Part shown: one piece after another, positions 49,975-61,608 of the stretch
Layout of the letters: each line of letters starts with the position of its first letter
Position numbering within the stretch: the stretch's first letter is position 1
The notes under the pieces: generated by a model
Seen by the model: only the letters and a program-made list of their open reading frames with translations
Databases searched by the model: none
Told to the model about the DNA's origin: nothing
Program-made: the position numbers and the translations under genes
From: Caprella mutica
Taxonomy: Eukaryota > Arthropoda > Malacostraca > Amphipoda > Caprellidae
Length of the DNA: 64,000 nucleotides
Reading direction: 5' to 3'
Assembly (NCBI GenBank): GCA_947561585.1
Contig: CANNZV010000503.1
Coordinates: 434,001 to 498,000, forward strand

Positions 49975-50062
49975 ATATTTAAAAACAATATATTATATTT
50001 ACAAACAATATATTATATTTACAAACAATATATTATATTTACAAAAAATATATTATTTTTAC
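49975..50062. repeat. 22-bp tandem repeat (atatattatatttacaaaca), 4 copies
   Basis: Four near-identical AT-rich copies; the last has a base change (aaaaat). Confidence 0.92.
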
Positions 50063-52862
50063 AAAGTTGAATTCTCCAATTAAAATTTGCGAGATGAAAT
50101 TCAGTTTCGTAGTCAAAATAAGATCGAATCGGTTAAATTGTCAATAAATTTACGTATAAAAAATATTTTAAACAAATTATAGAAATGCAAACGAAAATAT
50201 ATTATTTATTTAATATAAATATATGTTTTGGATTTTAAAAAAACATTTTCAATTTGCAAATTAGGTTAGAGCACGAAGTCATGTCTCCAAATTACGCCAA
50301 TTATTTCATTTATTCGTTTTTCCATTCAATAATTTTTGAACATTATATTCTGAGTATTCATATTTTTTTAAATTTGTTAAATAAATTGATATTTAGGAAT
50401 ATTTAAGTCAATTAATCTATAATACAATAAGGCTTTAAAATAGCGCACCTGATACTAATTGCAAGGTGTAATATTATATTATTTAATTAATTAATAAATT
50501 GATGATAAGTCAATTCATTTTACTATATAGACATTGCTTCAAAAGTATTCAATATAATTAAACATCTCGATAAATGTTAAAATATATAATTCATTTATTG
50601 ATGTATTAGCTATTGTAACTTCATTAGCAATCAGTCTGATTTAATTAATCAATACGCCTATTGTTAGTATATAATTAATTAACTTCAGATCGATCTTTTG
50701 AATCCTGTTCTAGATATTCTATTCAAGTCCAATCTTAGGCTAATTTAATACAAGTATACTGATTAGTAGTGGTGAGTTATACATCTATGCATATATTTTA
50801 CTTGAATAAGGATAAGGATTTTTATTGATGAAACAAAAAATGAACAGTACTTCATCAAGCCCCTATATAATTTCCTAAAGATAGGATATTTCCGGGCAAT
50901 GAAATGAAATAGTCTTTGAAAGTTTGCTGAAGATGATAAGTTACTAAATATCACAATTTCCGCAATTCTACACTCATTACAAATATGCTCGGCCGGCTCA
51001 AAATGAAAATGAATATTTGCCAATTGTTTCCGAATTAGCAATTCATTTTCATTTTAAGCCACGTACGTGGAGATTATTTTGTAATGTGTGAAGAATTGCA
51101 GCTCAAGCCATATTCTCACTATTCTTTACGTGAAAATACAATTTTTAACTAAATAATATGATTAAAACTAGACTTGCTAATTGGGTATTAACTTAGTTCA
51201 AGGTAGGTCAATCGGGAATTTGTCCGATTGGTCATTTGTTGACACCCACTTTCCAAACACTGTGGTCGTACTTGGAACAATCATGTAAAAGTTAGATTTG
51301 AATTAGATATCCATTTATAAGCTATAGAGCAGTAATTATGTAATTCTAATGTAGGCCAAAACCGTAATCACAAAACTTGCTTTCCTCGGGATATAATGAA
51401 TATAATATTGCACGACGTTATACATTATACATTTTATTTCTCATGCACGTAATCCCTGTCTTCACACGAAAAATGAATCGCCTGGTTCCTTATCTAACGA
51501 CAACAAAGCAATTACGATAACGGTGAAAAATCATAGCTTATTGTGATATTAGCATAATAATAAAGGTGTACGTTGTGGCCTCACTTCAAAACATCTCTAC
51601 TTTTTCAGAGGGAATCAAAGGAGATATCTGCAGGTTATTGGAACGGCAATCACGAGTCTTACAAGAGTTTAATTGAAGAGCCTCATATTTTAACCTAGAT
51701 TATAATGATATAAAAGAGTAGGAAATATTTGCTTATGCAACGAATTCAGAGAATATTAATTAATTATAGTCATAACTACAAAATTAAAATGAAGGAAAAA
51801 TGATATAATATGAATTTGAGAGAATTTGAAAAATATTGTATTTTACTGCACAGCTATAATTATCCCGCAAATTAGTTAGATTCAATAAAATGATAATTAT
51901 TGAAAAGATACATGAAAAATTATTTATTTTTATATTGCACTTTTAACTCACAGTCCGATAAGATGACAGTATTTTGTAACATAGAAAACACAGCATGATT
52001 GATTATTCTATGTTTTTTCGAAGCTGTTATTTATCTAAAAAGGTAGCATTCATTGTAAGGGAATATTTTTTTAAAATAAAAGCTAGAAACTTATTTACTT
52101 TTAACATCAGAATATCAGCATTCACTGTTTGTGTTCCTATATTTTTCGTATTCAACTACAATATTTCATTACAAATGAAATAATGCATATAGTGCATGTA
52201 AACTCATGAGTAAAGGAATAGCCTGTATCGTGGACAAATTTTCCATAGTTTTCCATAAAAGGGCTATTATTTTTATAAGAAATTTGTTCTCTATACAGAT
52301 AGCTTTCTTTCGTAGTCTAAATTCACAAAACAGAACTTCATTATAGAAGAGTTCTACTGAATCATCAAAATCGAATTTAATCTTAAATATCAGAAAAAAA
52401 AAATGTCAGAAATTCCAGAATTTCTCCACTTTGGAATACATGTCTTCACTATTTTTCTATTATATGTATATTAGTATTTATTACACATGTAATGATTTGC
52501 AACGCGTAATGTACATAATTTAGACTTTTGTAGATAAGAAAGTGACATTATTATAATAGGAGCGTATCTGATGAAACTGTCAAGAAATGAGTAGTAAATT
52601 GAGCAATATTACAATATAATGAGCTATACTATACTCTACTCTAATTAACTAAGCTATATTTTGCTATAGTAAAATGATCAATGATATACATTATACGATG
52701 AATATACTATATATTGTGATTATATAGTGCTAATAAACACACTATAGTTTGATATACATATAACCTGTTACAAAAGATGATGAATCATAATTATTGTCGA
52801 AATGAAAATGTGGTAAATGTAACGAAAGACTTAGTTATGAAATAGAGTATATTAATTTAAAG

Positions 52863-52865
<3 letters not shown>
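50063..52865. other. AT-rich sequence; hairpin at 50995-51060
   Basis: 50995-51060 forms a hairpin with a perfect 15-bp stem (aaaatgaaaatgaat, 51000-51014, with 51041-51055) and mostly paired extensions. Otherwise nothing recognised. Confidence 0.55.

Positions 52866-52898
<33 letters not shown>
52866..52898. repeat. (at)n microsatellite
   Basis: Uninterrupted 33-base AT dinucleotide run. Confidence 0.97.
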
Positions 52899-52900
<2 letters not shown>

Positions 52901-53329
52901 AAAGATATATATATCTGAAAACAAATATTTGAAAAATTCATATTTAAAATGTACATTAGCGTCCAATGCTATTGAACAAAATTATAAATTTTACCATTAT
53001 TAGAATTTTGAACTTCACAAAGCTGAATTCTTACCAACTGATAGTCGTTATAATTTTCCTTATACTATAACATATACTAAACTTATTTACAAATTTATGA
53101 ACGTCCAAAAGTAAATAACTAATTAAAATACAAGTTCTAAAAATATATAGTTAATAAATACAACTTGCTCTTGATGAGTCTTATATCAATAAGGAAAATT
53201 TCACCATTTAATAAAACTTTAAGGGATTGAAAAAATTCAAAAGTGTTTTTGGAAGAATTAGAATACAATAGGGATTCAGACAAATATGTTAGTCTGTTTA
53301 AAATTAAAAAGCCTTAAAAAATTTACAGA

Positions 53330-54370
53330 AAGGTAAATTAAAGATCATTATCATTAAATCCTTAAAAAACCGCTCCAAGTCTGTTAGGGAAATAAAAAGG
53401 GGTTATCAATCGTATCAAATGGGTAATCTTTTTTTCTTGGAAGGATAAGAAGAAGAGCATGTTTTTTAAACGTGTGAAAAATGGATAGTTTTTAAATGAT
53501 GAAAGGAAGTTTAATTTGATTGGAAGTAATGGTAAGTACTATGTTAGAAGATGTTAAGAAATGGGCTATTCTAAGGTATTTGGAATATTTTCAAGCCAAA
53601 TAACAAAGCTTCTTGCAAGCGTTCACACAGAAAAAGTAATAGTTGAATCAGATCAAATTTGATTTGTTTTGACTTATAAGAATGGTTTGATTTTACCCCT
53701 ACCTACGTGGTGAGTTGCAGGTACTACTTGAAAGTAGTTAAATTGACTTTGTTTAAAAGAAAATGGTATTTTTGACTCACTCCTAAACTTAAAAATAGCT
53801 CCAACTCTCATAGTAAGTTAATTTATACAACAGATACATTGAATTAACGATCGTTTTATGAGTTACTTCTATACACTCTGTCACAGTTGTTTCAACATAC
53901 GTTAAAATTCTCAAAACAGTAACTTTTAACTCTCGCAGTAAGTTGATTCAATCCATGAAATGAATTGAATTAACTAATGTTTGATGACACACCATGTCAT
54001 AGTTGTTTTAACTCACATGAAAACATGAAATAAATCCAAACAACTGACGTTAAAAATTGGTTCAAAGTATAAATTGATGACCCATTATATATGACCACAT
54101 GTGTAGACTCATGCCAACGGTCATATATAATTAAAAAATGTTAAAGATCATTATGCGCCAATTATGCATGCAAGATATCGTACAAGATAGTGCCCCTTAT
54201 CACAAGGAAAAGACGGTAATGAGGTGACTTAGCGAGCAAAATTTTGAAATTGTGATTTGGCCACTGCAAACTCTTCACTTAAATCCCATATAAAATCTTT
54301 GAAAGACCTTAATTAAGAGTAAAGGTTATGACAAGAAATTCCACTCTATGAAACTTTATGAAAGTTTCAA
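53330..54370 (+). pseudogene. Tc1-type DD34E transposase pseudogene
   Basis: Recognisable pieces in order are a SKSVREIKRG helix-turn-helix-like stretch (~53385), NDERKFNLIGSNGKYYVRR (~53497-53555, the first catalytic Asp block), and MQDIVQDSAPYH to LNPI-NL-KTLI (~54168-54320, the second Asp and the terminal block). From the D of QDSAPYH to the expected Glu the spacing is 34 residues, but the Glu codon is a stop (TAA where GAA is expected). Three other stops (TAG and two TGA) fall where Tc1 proteins have Trp, so all arise by single G-to-A changes. Dead and old; it cannot supply transposase. Confidence 0.8.
53813..54055. repeat. ~125-bp direct repeat pair inside the Tc1 pseudogene
   Basis: Two diverged copies begin at about 53813 and 53938 with aactct.gcagtaagtt-like starts and share cacagttgttt-like and tgaattaac blocks. 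They lie where the Tc1 reading frame is lost, so they look like part of an insertion of about 0.45 kb (roughly 53600-54070). Confidence 0.65.
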
Positions 54371-54654
54371 CTAAAGAAACATATATTAACTAATTAACAA
54401 TATGAACATATTATATGCATTTTAATTGTTTTAGGTTTTTTTTCATTAAAAAAACACATTTGTCTTTTACTTTTGGACGCTCAAAATTTTTTTTAAAAGT
54501 AATTATTTTTATAACCTTTTTCTTAACTTTTAAATTTGATTCATATTATTAGTATGATGATAACGAAAATATCAAATGGTACAATTCAGCTTTGAAAAGT
54601 TCATAGTTTTGAATTGTTTTGGAAATTATTTCCATACTTATTAACGCTACTGTA

Positions 54655-55164
54655 TATATTTATAAAAAAAAATTATTTAAAAATTTAAAAAAAATTGAAA
54701 TTTAAAAAAATTGAATATCTAAAAAATAAAATTTAAATTAAAAAAAAATAGACATTTAAAAAATTTGTTCATATTCACAACGGATATATTCAATGGACTT
54801 TGAATTCGACAATTCTTTTTTGAAGTCTGAACTTTGAAACATCGTTCGGAAATCATTTATTCGAATTTAACAAAGTGAGACTATCGAACCGAAGCCAGTG
54901 AGTGATTGTTACAGAAATAGTTAGGAACTGTGATGGAAAAAGTTTGAATATTCTTTGGGTTCTGCTAAAAGTAAAATTTATTGCATTTCACAAACGAAAA
55001 ATATATCTGCAGCTCATGTATGTTTTCTACATTATGAATAGAAAACAAAGTATTCCATAGACTCAAAGATTCATAGCATTTTATTTATGTATTGATTATT
55101 ATTAAAGCATTGAATCAACATACAACATTAATGTAAAACTAGAAGGGAAATAGCGTCAGTGACC
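54655..55164. other. AT-rich spacer between two Tc1 elements
   Basis: A-runs at 54660-54770. Nothing else recognised. Confidence 0.5.
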
Positions 55165-56728
55165 TACACTGCGACCAGAATTATTAGTCCTAAGTGTTTA
55201 TTGACTATATCTCAAAAACGGGCAGCGGTAAATTTACGAAATTTTCACCATAAGTGTAGAAGAATATGAGACACATTCGTGTCATTATACGAAGGTTAAC
55301 TCTTTTTAATTTTTAATTTATTTAATATTTCCATTTTTCAGGTGACCAGAATTATTAGTCCCGATTTTTTCGTTTCTAAAAATCGATAAATAAACGAATT
55401 TTTTAAATAACAAAACTTTTAACATCAAATACCAAATACAAATACACTTTGTAAACACAAGAAAGTAGTCAATAGTGAATTTAATATGGCAGAAATCATG
55501 ATTATTTCCCAATGTGAGATCCTTGGGATTTTATGACTTGAAACATTCGTTCAGTGACAGAATCTGTTAGTTTTTTGATAGTAGAAGGATCCACAGCCTT
55601 CGCAGCATTCTGTATGGCAGCCCAGAGATCATTTTTTGATGAATACTGCTTCCCATTGCTGTAAACACTTCTTTTGATGATGGCCCATAAATTTTCAATG
55701 GGATTTAAATCGGGTGAGCAGGCAGGCCAGTCCATCAGGGTGTTATTCTTGAAGCCCAGTGAGTGCAAGAACTCTTTGGTTTTCTTTGCTGCATGCGACG
55801 GAGCATTATCTTGCATAAATATGATTTTACGGCGTTGTTCCAAAGGCAGGTCATCTAACCAGTCTGAAAGAGCAGAATCAATGAACTCACAGTAGCGCTT
55901 AGAATCGAGTTTAACACCTTCTTGCACCTTCACAGGACCAATGAGTACATCCCCTATAATTCCCGCCCAAAACATCACCCCTCCACCACCTTGCTGACGT
56001 CGCAAACGCATTTGGGAAGGGTCATCCCCAAACACCCATCCTTTGGACCATCCATCAGGGCCATCCCAAGTTGCTCTACATTCGTCAGTGAATAATATAA
56101 GCTTTGGAGAGGTTCTCATATATCTCTTGGCCCAATCTAGACGCCTCTCTTTGTGTTTTGGGGTGAGAGGAGGAGTTATAGTGGCTTTTTTTGTTTAGCA
56201 AATTTTCCAAGAACTGAATTGCGGGTCGATTTAGACACATCTGCAACCCCGGAAGCGGAAAAAATGTCCTTGCTTGTTGAACCAGGGTTCTTCTTCAATG
56301 TAGCCTTCAGGCGGCGCACATCCCTTTCTGATAGTTTCCTCAATTTGCCTTTATCCTTGCGTTCTTTACGAATTTTCAGATTTTCCAAAAAACGCTTGAT
56401 GGTCCAATTTGTGCAGCTATTTCAGCTTGAGGCTTCTTCTTAGCTGTTAACTTGATGATAAGGTTTTTTTCTTGCTCTGAAAGGTCCTTTCCACGCCCCA
56501 TTTTCAACTAATTAAATAAAAATTATGTACTGGACTAATAATTATGGTCACCTGAAAAAAGGAAATATTAAATAAATTCAAAACAAAGAAGAGTACAACT
56601 TTGAAAATTAGTTAGAACGTGTCTCATACTCTTCTACACCTATGGTTGAAATTTCGGAAATCTTCCGCAAACGGTTTTAGAGTTATGGGCAAAAAACTCT
56701 TTGGACTAATAATTCTGGTCGCAGTGTA
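55165..56728 (-). mobile_element. Tc1/mariner element of DD37E type, 1.56 kb, IR/DR
   Basis: The element spans 55167-56726 between TA dinucleotides. Both terminal inverted repeats are 195 bp (55167-55361 and 56532-56726). The transposase-site motif ccagaattattagtcc occurs at the outer and inner edge of each arm, with one base changed (ccataatt) in the right inner copy, so the IR/DR layout is complete. The arms are diverged in the middle but keep blocks such as gtgtagaag and tttatttaatatttcc. One transposase gene on the minus strand fills the space between. It is better preserved than the neighbouring 53-kb Tc1 copy and is presumably younger. Confidence 0.93.
55502..56502 (-). pseudogene. Tc1/mariner transposase (DD37E), two frameshifts
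   Basis: DNA cut-and-paste transposase that would bind the IR/DR ends and insert at TA. The start is ATG at 56502-56500 (MGRGKDLSEQEKNLI...), opening an N-terminal paired-type helix-turn-helix. The frame breaks near 56398-56406 and resumes in the next phase (TIKRFLENLKIRKERK). It breaks again at a seven-base T run (56186-56192 on +) and resumes to the stop at 55502. The last open part (from 56119, 205 residues) holds the catalytic triad: D12 (FTDEC), D104 (MQDNAPSH) and E142 (NPIENLW), with 37 residues between the last two, plus a Gly-rich GGGGVMFW box. Both breaks are single-base indels, so this copy is recently dead. The full length would be about 333 codons, normal for the family. Confidence 0.92.
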
Positions 56729-56740
56729 TCTAATGGTGAG

Positions 56741-57001
56741 TTAAGGATCTAAGAAGTAGATTGATTCTTCACTCGATATGTCTGCTATAACTACCCTCTT
56801 AAAAATAGGAGCAGGTTCGAGGCAGCGGTTAAGGCGATCGGAGCAGTCCCACGGCAGCCAGGGATCAGCGATATCGCAGCGTGGGAGCCAACTGACCTCT
56901 TTGGGAGCTAATTCTACTCCGTCGTAACTGCGCAGAACTGCTCTGGCCACCTGAGAGTAGTTCTGCACCTGCCTAACTGCGAATGCACGGCCCTTAGCCA
57001 C
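56741..57001 (-). CDS. GC-rich open frame of ~86 codons, unidentified
   Basis: The minus strand is open from the GTG at 57001 to TAA at 56741-56743. There is no ATG at the start, so it would begin upstream by splicing or be a fragment. attacag lies just before 57004 and could be an acceptor. Base composition is near half GC, in sharp contrast to the AT-rich flanks. The peptide has normal residue use (two WLP motifs, several Cys, Arg and Asp) and ends SEESIYFLDP. I do not recognise the family. The TA target of the 55.2-kb Tc1 element lies about 12 bases past its stop. Possibly a terminal exon or a fragment of a captured gene. Confidence 0.4.
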   Translation of the reverse strand: MAKGRAFAVRQVQNYSQVARAVLRSYDGVELAPKEVSWLPRCDIADPWLPWDCSDRLNRCLEPAPIFKRVVIADISSEESIYFLDP

Positions 57002-60000
57002 GACTGTAATATTATATTACTAATACAGGCTAAACCACTGCCTCGATCCTGCCCTTATTTACATAGATAGATAATAATAGAAAGTTCATTTTTCTAGCTC
57101 TTTTTCATTTCGCGAATTACGTGCGCAAATGCACATGATGAAAACAATATACAAACATCCAAAACAACAAAAGAAACCAATCAAATTGTTTGGACAACAT
57201 TGTTTCATTATTGCCAATATTGTTACTGTATTGGAGTTTGAAACAATGTATCCCCAAGAAATATTCTTATCTAGTCATCGGTAAAAATACGTTATTATTT
57301 AATTTCAGTCAACAATTATTAACTGTTGATCAGAAAATATCTAACATTTTGAATTATAATTTATAAATCTCATTCGGAGACATCACACAAGTGCAATAAA
57401 TTTATCACAGTGCTTGCAATAAGCAGAACTAGAGTAGTCCTATTTTTACTACCATATTTTTCTGTTATCGTATTCTTAAACAAGTCACGATGCAAGAATT
57501 TTGTATTCTTCATAAATATTTTCCTTTGACATAGACTTCGGATTTTGTTACATAAAACTGTGCGCCAAACTCGAATTCTTTACAGTTTGCATATTATATA
57601 ATATCCATAAAACACAATTTTAAAAAATTGTTTCGAACATACAGAAAATGGATATGTTCCAAGAAAACAAATATTAATTTTTCTTTTCGATAATTGTTGC
57701 TATGCAATAGTTTCTTTTTTATCTACATTCAGTAATGCCTATTGAAGTAAAATTACTGTACAATTTCTATGGTTTTAAATATTCCATTTTAGATTTTCGT
57801 GTTATTAATTATTTCAAACTTTTTAACATGCAATCGGATTACTCAGCCTAAGAATAAACGGTTGATATTAATTAATTATCTTAATTTCTAGTAAAAACAT
57901 CTTAGTCTTAAAAAACAATCGATCACTTCAAATAAATCATTCAGTGAACGTATATCCATCATCTTATGATTACTCACATATCACCATTTGATTGATAAAA
58001 TGACTCAATAAACCTCTCTCCCTCATTCACAAACCGTATCTTTTCCAGTCCAAATTAATAGCAGTTGTTCCAGAGATATATTTTAGACTCACTGATTATA
58101 TTCATCCGCTGGGAGCTAATGGGAGTAACTTGTCAGGATGCGAACCCAGCACGCTATCTTGGAGCTACCGAAAGATGAGACGTTGCTCAGCTTTTTTCCT
58201 AGTTTTGCTTCTTTTCATCAAAAATTCGCACCATATCGTGAAGGAAAATGGTATTTTAGAAATTACAAAAAAATGAAAAAAATAGACATGGATGTATAAA
58301 GTACATGCTATATGAATAAGTCCTTTCGTCGTCTAATTAAAAATTATATCAGAGATCAACTACCTCCTTCCACAACCAAATAAGACAATCACTAAGTAGG
58401 AATTGTATAATCGATACATTTTTATTAAATCGAATTTTTTTTAAATATAGAAGTACAGTCTACCTCCTTATCCCGTATCTTTAATTGTTGAAATTTATAA
58501 CTATCTGTAACCTCCTCGGTATTTTGAAATACAGAATGAATACTTTACGTCAACATAATAATTAATGTATAAATATATAATGCATAATATCACCTTTTTT
58601 AGTTGCATTTAATTGTTATCTAATTTAATTAACGATATTCTGATACAATAGATCATACATTGTTATAATAATACAAGAGCATGAACAATGAGAAGAAGAC
58701 AGTGCGGACCAATGTGTATGTCTGGCATCCGTACAGTCACTGTTTGAAACTAATATTAATTCATATACTATTAACTTGTGCAGTTGTATAATTATTGCCT
58801 ATTGTCGTCATTTATAATTATGTGATACTACATTTTCAATGCAATTAGAGTGAATTAATGATTGATGCAATCTTTGATACTAATTACATAACCAAAATAT
58901 ATTTTTATTCTCATCGATGCGAATTAACTAAAAAAAACTAGTACCTATAAATAATCTATCAAACTTAACTTATCTAATATTTTCAGATGGTACAAATGAT
59001 TAAAATATTCCTTGTGAAATTATCTAAGATAATTTTTTTCTCACAATTTGTAACATAAATTGCAATACTATTTGTACAGAAACATTAAACTGTTGCCCTA
59101 TCACAAATCAAAATCCAATTCATCATTAATATATATGCAACTAAAACAAGAATTCTTCATATTTTGAATCAAGACACCCTTGATATATTTGCAAATATAT
59201 TCTTCTACGTCCCTCAACATCACCATTCACCATTTCTGAAGCATTCAAAGCCGTGTTTTCTTTAGAAATGTCACTGGTAATATAAAACACATCCTTAAAT
59301 ACCTTCCATTTTTGGCCACAAAAGATGTACTTACTATTTTGTGAATAAACCCTCATGTATATACACTCTCCCCATCTTCATTGTGCGCTACGAATATCTT
59401 CAGTCCGAATAAAAATGAATTCTGACATATTTATTCGGTCGAGTGAATCTGATGAGGGGGGAGTAGTTGATGTATCCCCTTCTTATATGCAAAATGTATC
59501 CATTCAAAGGCTATTATATGCAACAATAATCCTCCTCTGAATTATTCAAATAATGAGATGGTATAGTTCAAAGAATGCTATGATATATGATAAATGTTTC
59601 TTCAAATTGGAAATGGGAACATGGTCAATTACGAGTGCTTTAGGGATATTGGTACTTCAATTCTTTTTCCCTGATATGATTTTATAGCAATGGGTTTATT
59701 TTATATGATTTTATTTATATTTATTTAATTGGAAGAATGAATAAATGTTGAATAAATCACGTGGCTGTTAATACAAATACGAAGAATCTATAGTAAAAAA
59801 TCAAATGGGATGAATGATTTCGATTTCGGAGAGCGTTTAATTTTCGTATCTTCATTTTTAAAGCTTTCAATATAGCATTAGTTTAATTAGATTGCATTAA
59901 CTGATTTTGAAGAAGAGATTAAATGAATTTAATTAAATAGTGCAAGCGATATATTCAGTTGGAATTATGTTTAAATATATTGAAACTGAATTATTGTTGA

Positions 60001-60429
60001 TATTTCGGAGAGAATTGCAATAATATATTTGGAACTCGAATTCAATACAATGGTAGATTTAATTTAGATCGGTTCGTCTCCATTAATATACACTGTATAG
60101 TGGCATACATACCAATAACATGTCACCAAGTCAATTTACTTTCGAAGAACTGTTTCGGTTCCTCAGAGTTATTATATGTTTATTTGTATATAAAGACTTG
60201 TTCACACATATCAGTGTTCTGTCAATGGAGTGTCCTCTCAGTGTATTCTTTAGAAATTAGAGGATACGGTACCGAACATGACGTTTGTGAACGTGTCCGT
60301 TTTAATGGTGACACACAAAAAAGTGTACCAATGTAAAAAAAACTTCAGAATTTAATTCGGTTCTTATAGGCTACTCTAATAATATATGCATTTTTTCAAT
60401 CTGTGTTGCAGTTTTTATTTAATTCCCTC
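57002..60429. other. AT-rich sequence; small unidentified frames near 59.1-59.5 and 60.1-60.3 kb
   Basis: A 71-codon minus frame (59141-59356), a 61-codon plus frame (59355-59540) and a 78-codon plus frame (60100-60336) have fairly mixed residues but no motif, promoter or good splice signals. The rest is AT-rich and empty. Confidence 0.4.
58126..58185 (-). other. tRNA-like B-box relic
   Basis: On the minus strand the sequence contains gctgggttcgcatcc, one base from the pol III B-box consensus GGTTCGANTCC. A cggtagctcc stretch, vaguely D-arm-like, lies about 25 bases upstream. It does not fold into a full cloverleaf by eye. It may be a decayed tRNA-derived SINE head. Confidence 0.35.
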
Positions 60430-60504
60430 TTAAGGGCCGTACACACATAGGTTTTTTTAAGTCTTTCCACCAGACTTTTTGCTAAGCTTTTCCACCAGAC
60501 TTTT

Positions 60505-60549
60505 GATTCAAAAGTCAATAGCGTCCACACGTGGATTGACTTTTGAATC
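60505..60549. repeat. 15-bp perfect hairpin near the left end of the Harbinger-like element
   Basis: gattcaaaagtcaat (60505-60519) pairs with 60535-60549 around a 15-base loop. Confidence 0.88.
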
Positions 60550-60619
60550 TCGTGGATTTACATGCCGTGCAATTAACTACTCCTATCGGCGACATAAGCC
60601 CTCCCCCATTTTTTAAACT

Positions 60620-60830
60620 AGGTAACTAACCTAGGTTATAGGTAGTTAGTAACTATTAACTACCTAGGATAGTTAAAATTACTAATTACCTGGGTTAGAT
60701 ATTTACTAGTTATATAGATTAGTTACTTTACTAGTTATATAGATTAGTTACTTTAACCTAGATTAATTAATTACTAGACAACTGCCTACCTAGATTACTA
60801 AGATTAGTTAGTTACTAATTAACAAATTAA
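60620..60830. repeat. ctaggtta/tagttact phrase repeats
   Basis: Irregular direct and inverted copies of cctaggtt, tagttactaa and tagttatatagattag in the interior of the Harbinger-like element. Confidence 0.75.
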
Positions 60831-61446
60831 TACTAAATTAATTTCTATGAAGTTTATTACAATATTTAGTAATAAACTAACCGAGATTGTTTTCACTTCA
60901 TTTGATTTAATGTTGACCTAATACACTCAACAAATGTAATTTAACTATTATATAAAGCTTAGGTAAAAGTATTAATATGTAGGTACAATATGTATTGCTT
61001 TATAATAAAGAAAATAAAGTTATTAGGTAACATGTTGAAATAAATAAAATAAAGATAGTAATTTGTTATTTTACTAAAATATAATATTATACTAAATAAA
61101 GTTTAAAGAAACATTACTATTATCAATTTCACTGGCAGTCTTTTATAAAAAGAAAAAGATAAGAATTCTTTACCTCAAAGGTAAACAAATGAATGGAGCA
61201 AAGATTGGTTAAAAATGAACACCAATCGTGTTATTACAATATAATTTATGAGTTGACAGTAGCTATACGAAGATTTCCAAAATTGCACCTCTTGATTGGG
61301 GGAAAATAATAGAACATGTAGGTTGTTGAAAAGTCTCGGACTTTTGGTGCAAAATTTAAGTCTCGTGGAAAAAGTGGGAGGAGCTTAGCAAAAAGTCCGG
61401 TAGAAAGACTGAAAAAACCCTGCGTGTGTACGGCCCTTTAGCCTTT

Positions 61447-61608
61447 AGGGCTCAAACACATTACAAGCGGCGCGAGCGGAGAGCCATTAATGTTGTTTGG
61501 TATTCGTATGCAGAGACGATTGGCTGTTCACACCTCGAGCGGAGCGGCGCTGCAAACAAACTATAATATCAATTGCGCTCCGCTCCGCTTGTAGTGTGTT
61601 TGAGCCTC
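61447..61608. mobile_element. GC-rich MITE, ~158 bp
   Basis: ggctcaaacacattacaagc (61449) pairs with the reversed right end ggctcaaacacactacaagc (ending at 61606), followed on both sides by gcgagcggag-type GC-rich phrases, so the arms are about 30 bp. It starts only nine bases from the end of the Harbinger-like element. No convincing target duplication was found (tttag against tcaac). Its composition is the highest in GC of any short element here. Confidence 0.8.

Larger units (their letters stand above)
52952..54654 (+). mobile_element. Old Tc1-like element, 1.70 kb, IR/DR type
   Basis: The ends cattagcgtccaatgc (left, 52954) and, reversed, cagtagcgttaataagtatg (right end at 54652) are inverted copies next to TA. 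Inner copies of the transposase-site motif, gaacgtccaaaagtaaa at 53099-53115 and its reverse at 54466-54482, give the outer/inner direct-repeat plan of IR/DR Tc1 elements, with arms of about 160-190 bp. Between the arms lies a + strand transposase pseudogene, interrupted by about 0.45 kb of unrelated repetitive DNA. Confidence 0.82.
60430..61440. mobile_element. Harbinger/PIF-like element, 1.0 kb, TTA duplication
   Basis: The ends agggccgtacacac (60433) and, reversed, agggccgtacacac (right end at 61437) match. The match continues through gtctttc.acc.gactttt and tgctaagct, about 50 bp in all with indels. TTA flanks both ends (60430-60432, 61438-61440), as in PIF/Harbinger insertions. The interior has ctaggtta/tagttact phrase repeats (60625-60830) and no transposase frame, so it is non-autonomous. 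Superfamily assignment rests on the 3-bp duplication. Confidence 0.78.

Noticed and set aside
55674..55895. 73-codon + strand frame within the transposase gene
   Set aside because: Antisense shadow of the catalytic domain.
56153..56443. 96-codon + strand frame over the DD37E element
   Set aside because: It is antisense to the N-terminal part of the transposase and disappears once that gene is recognised.
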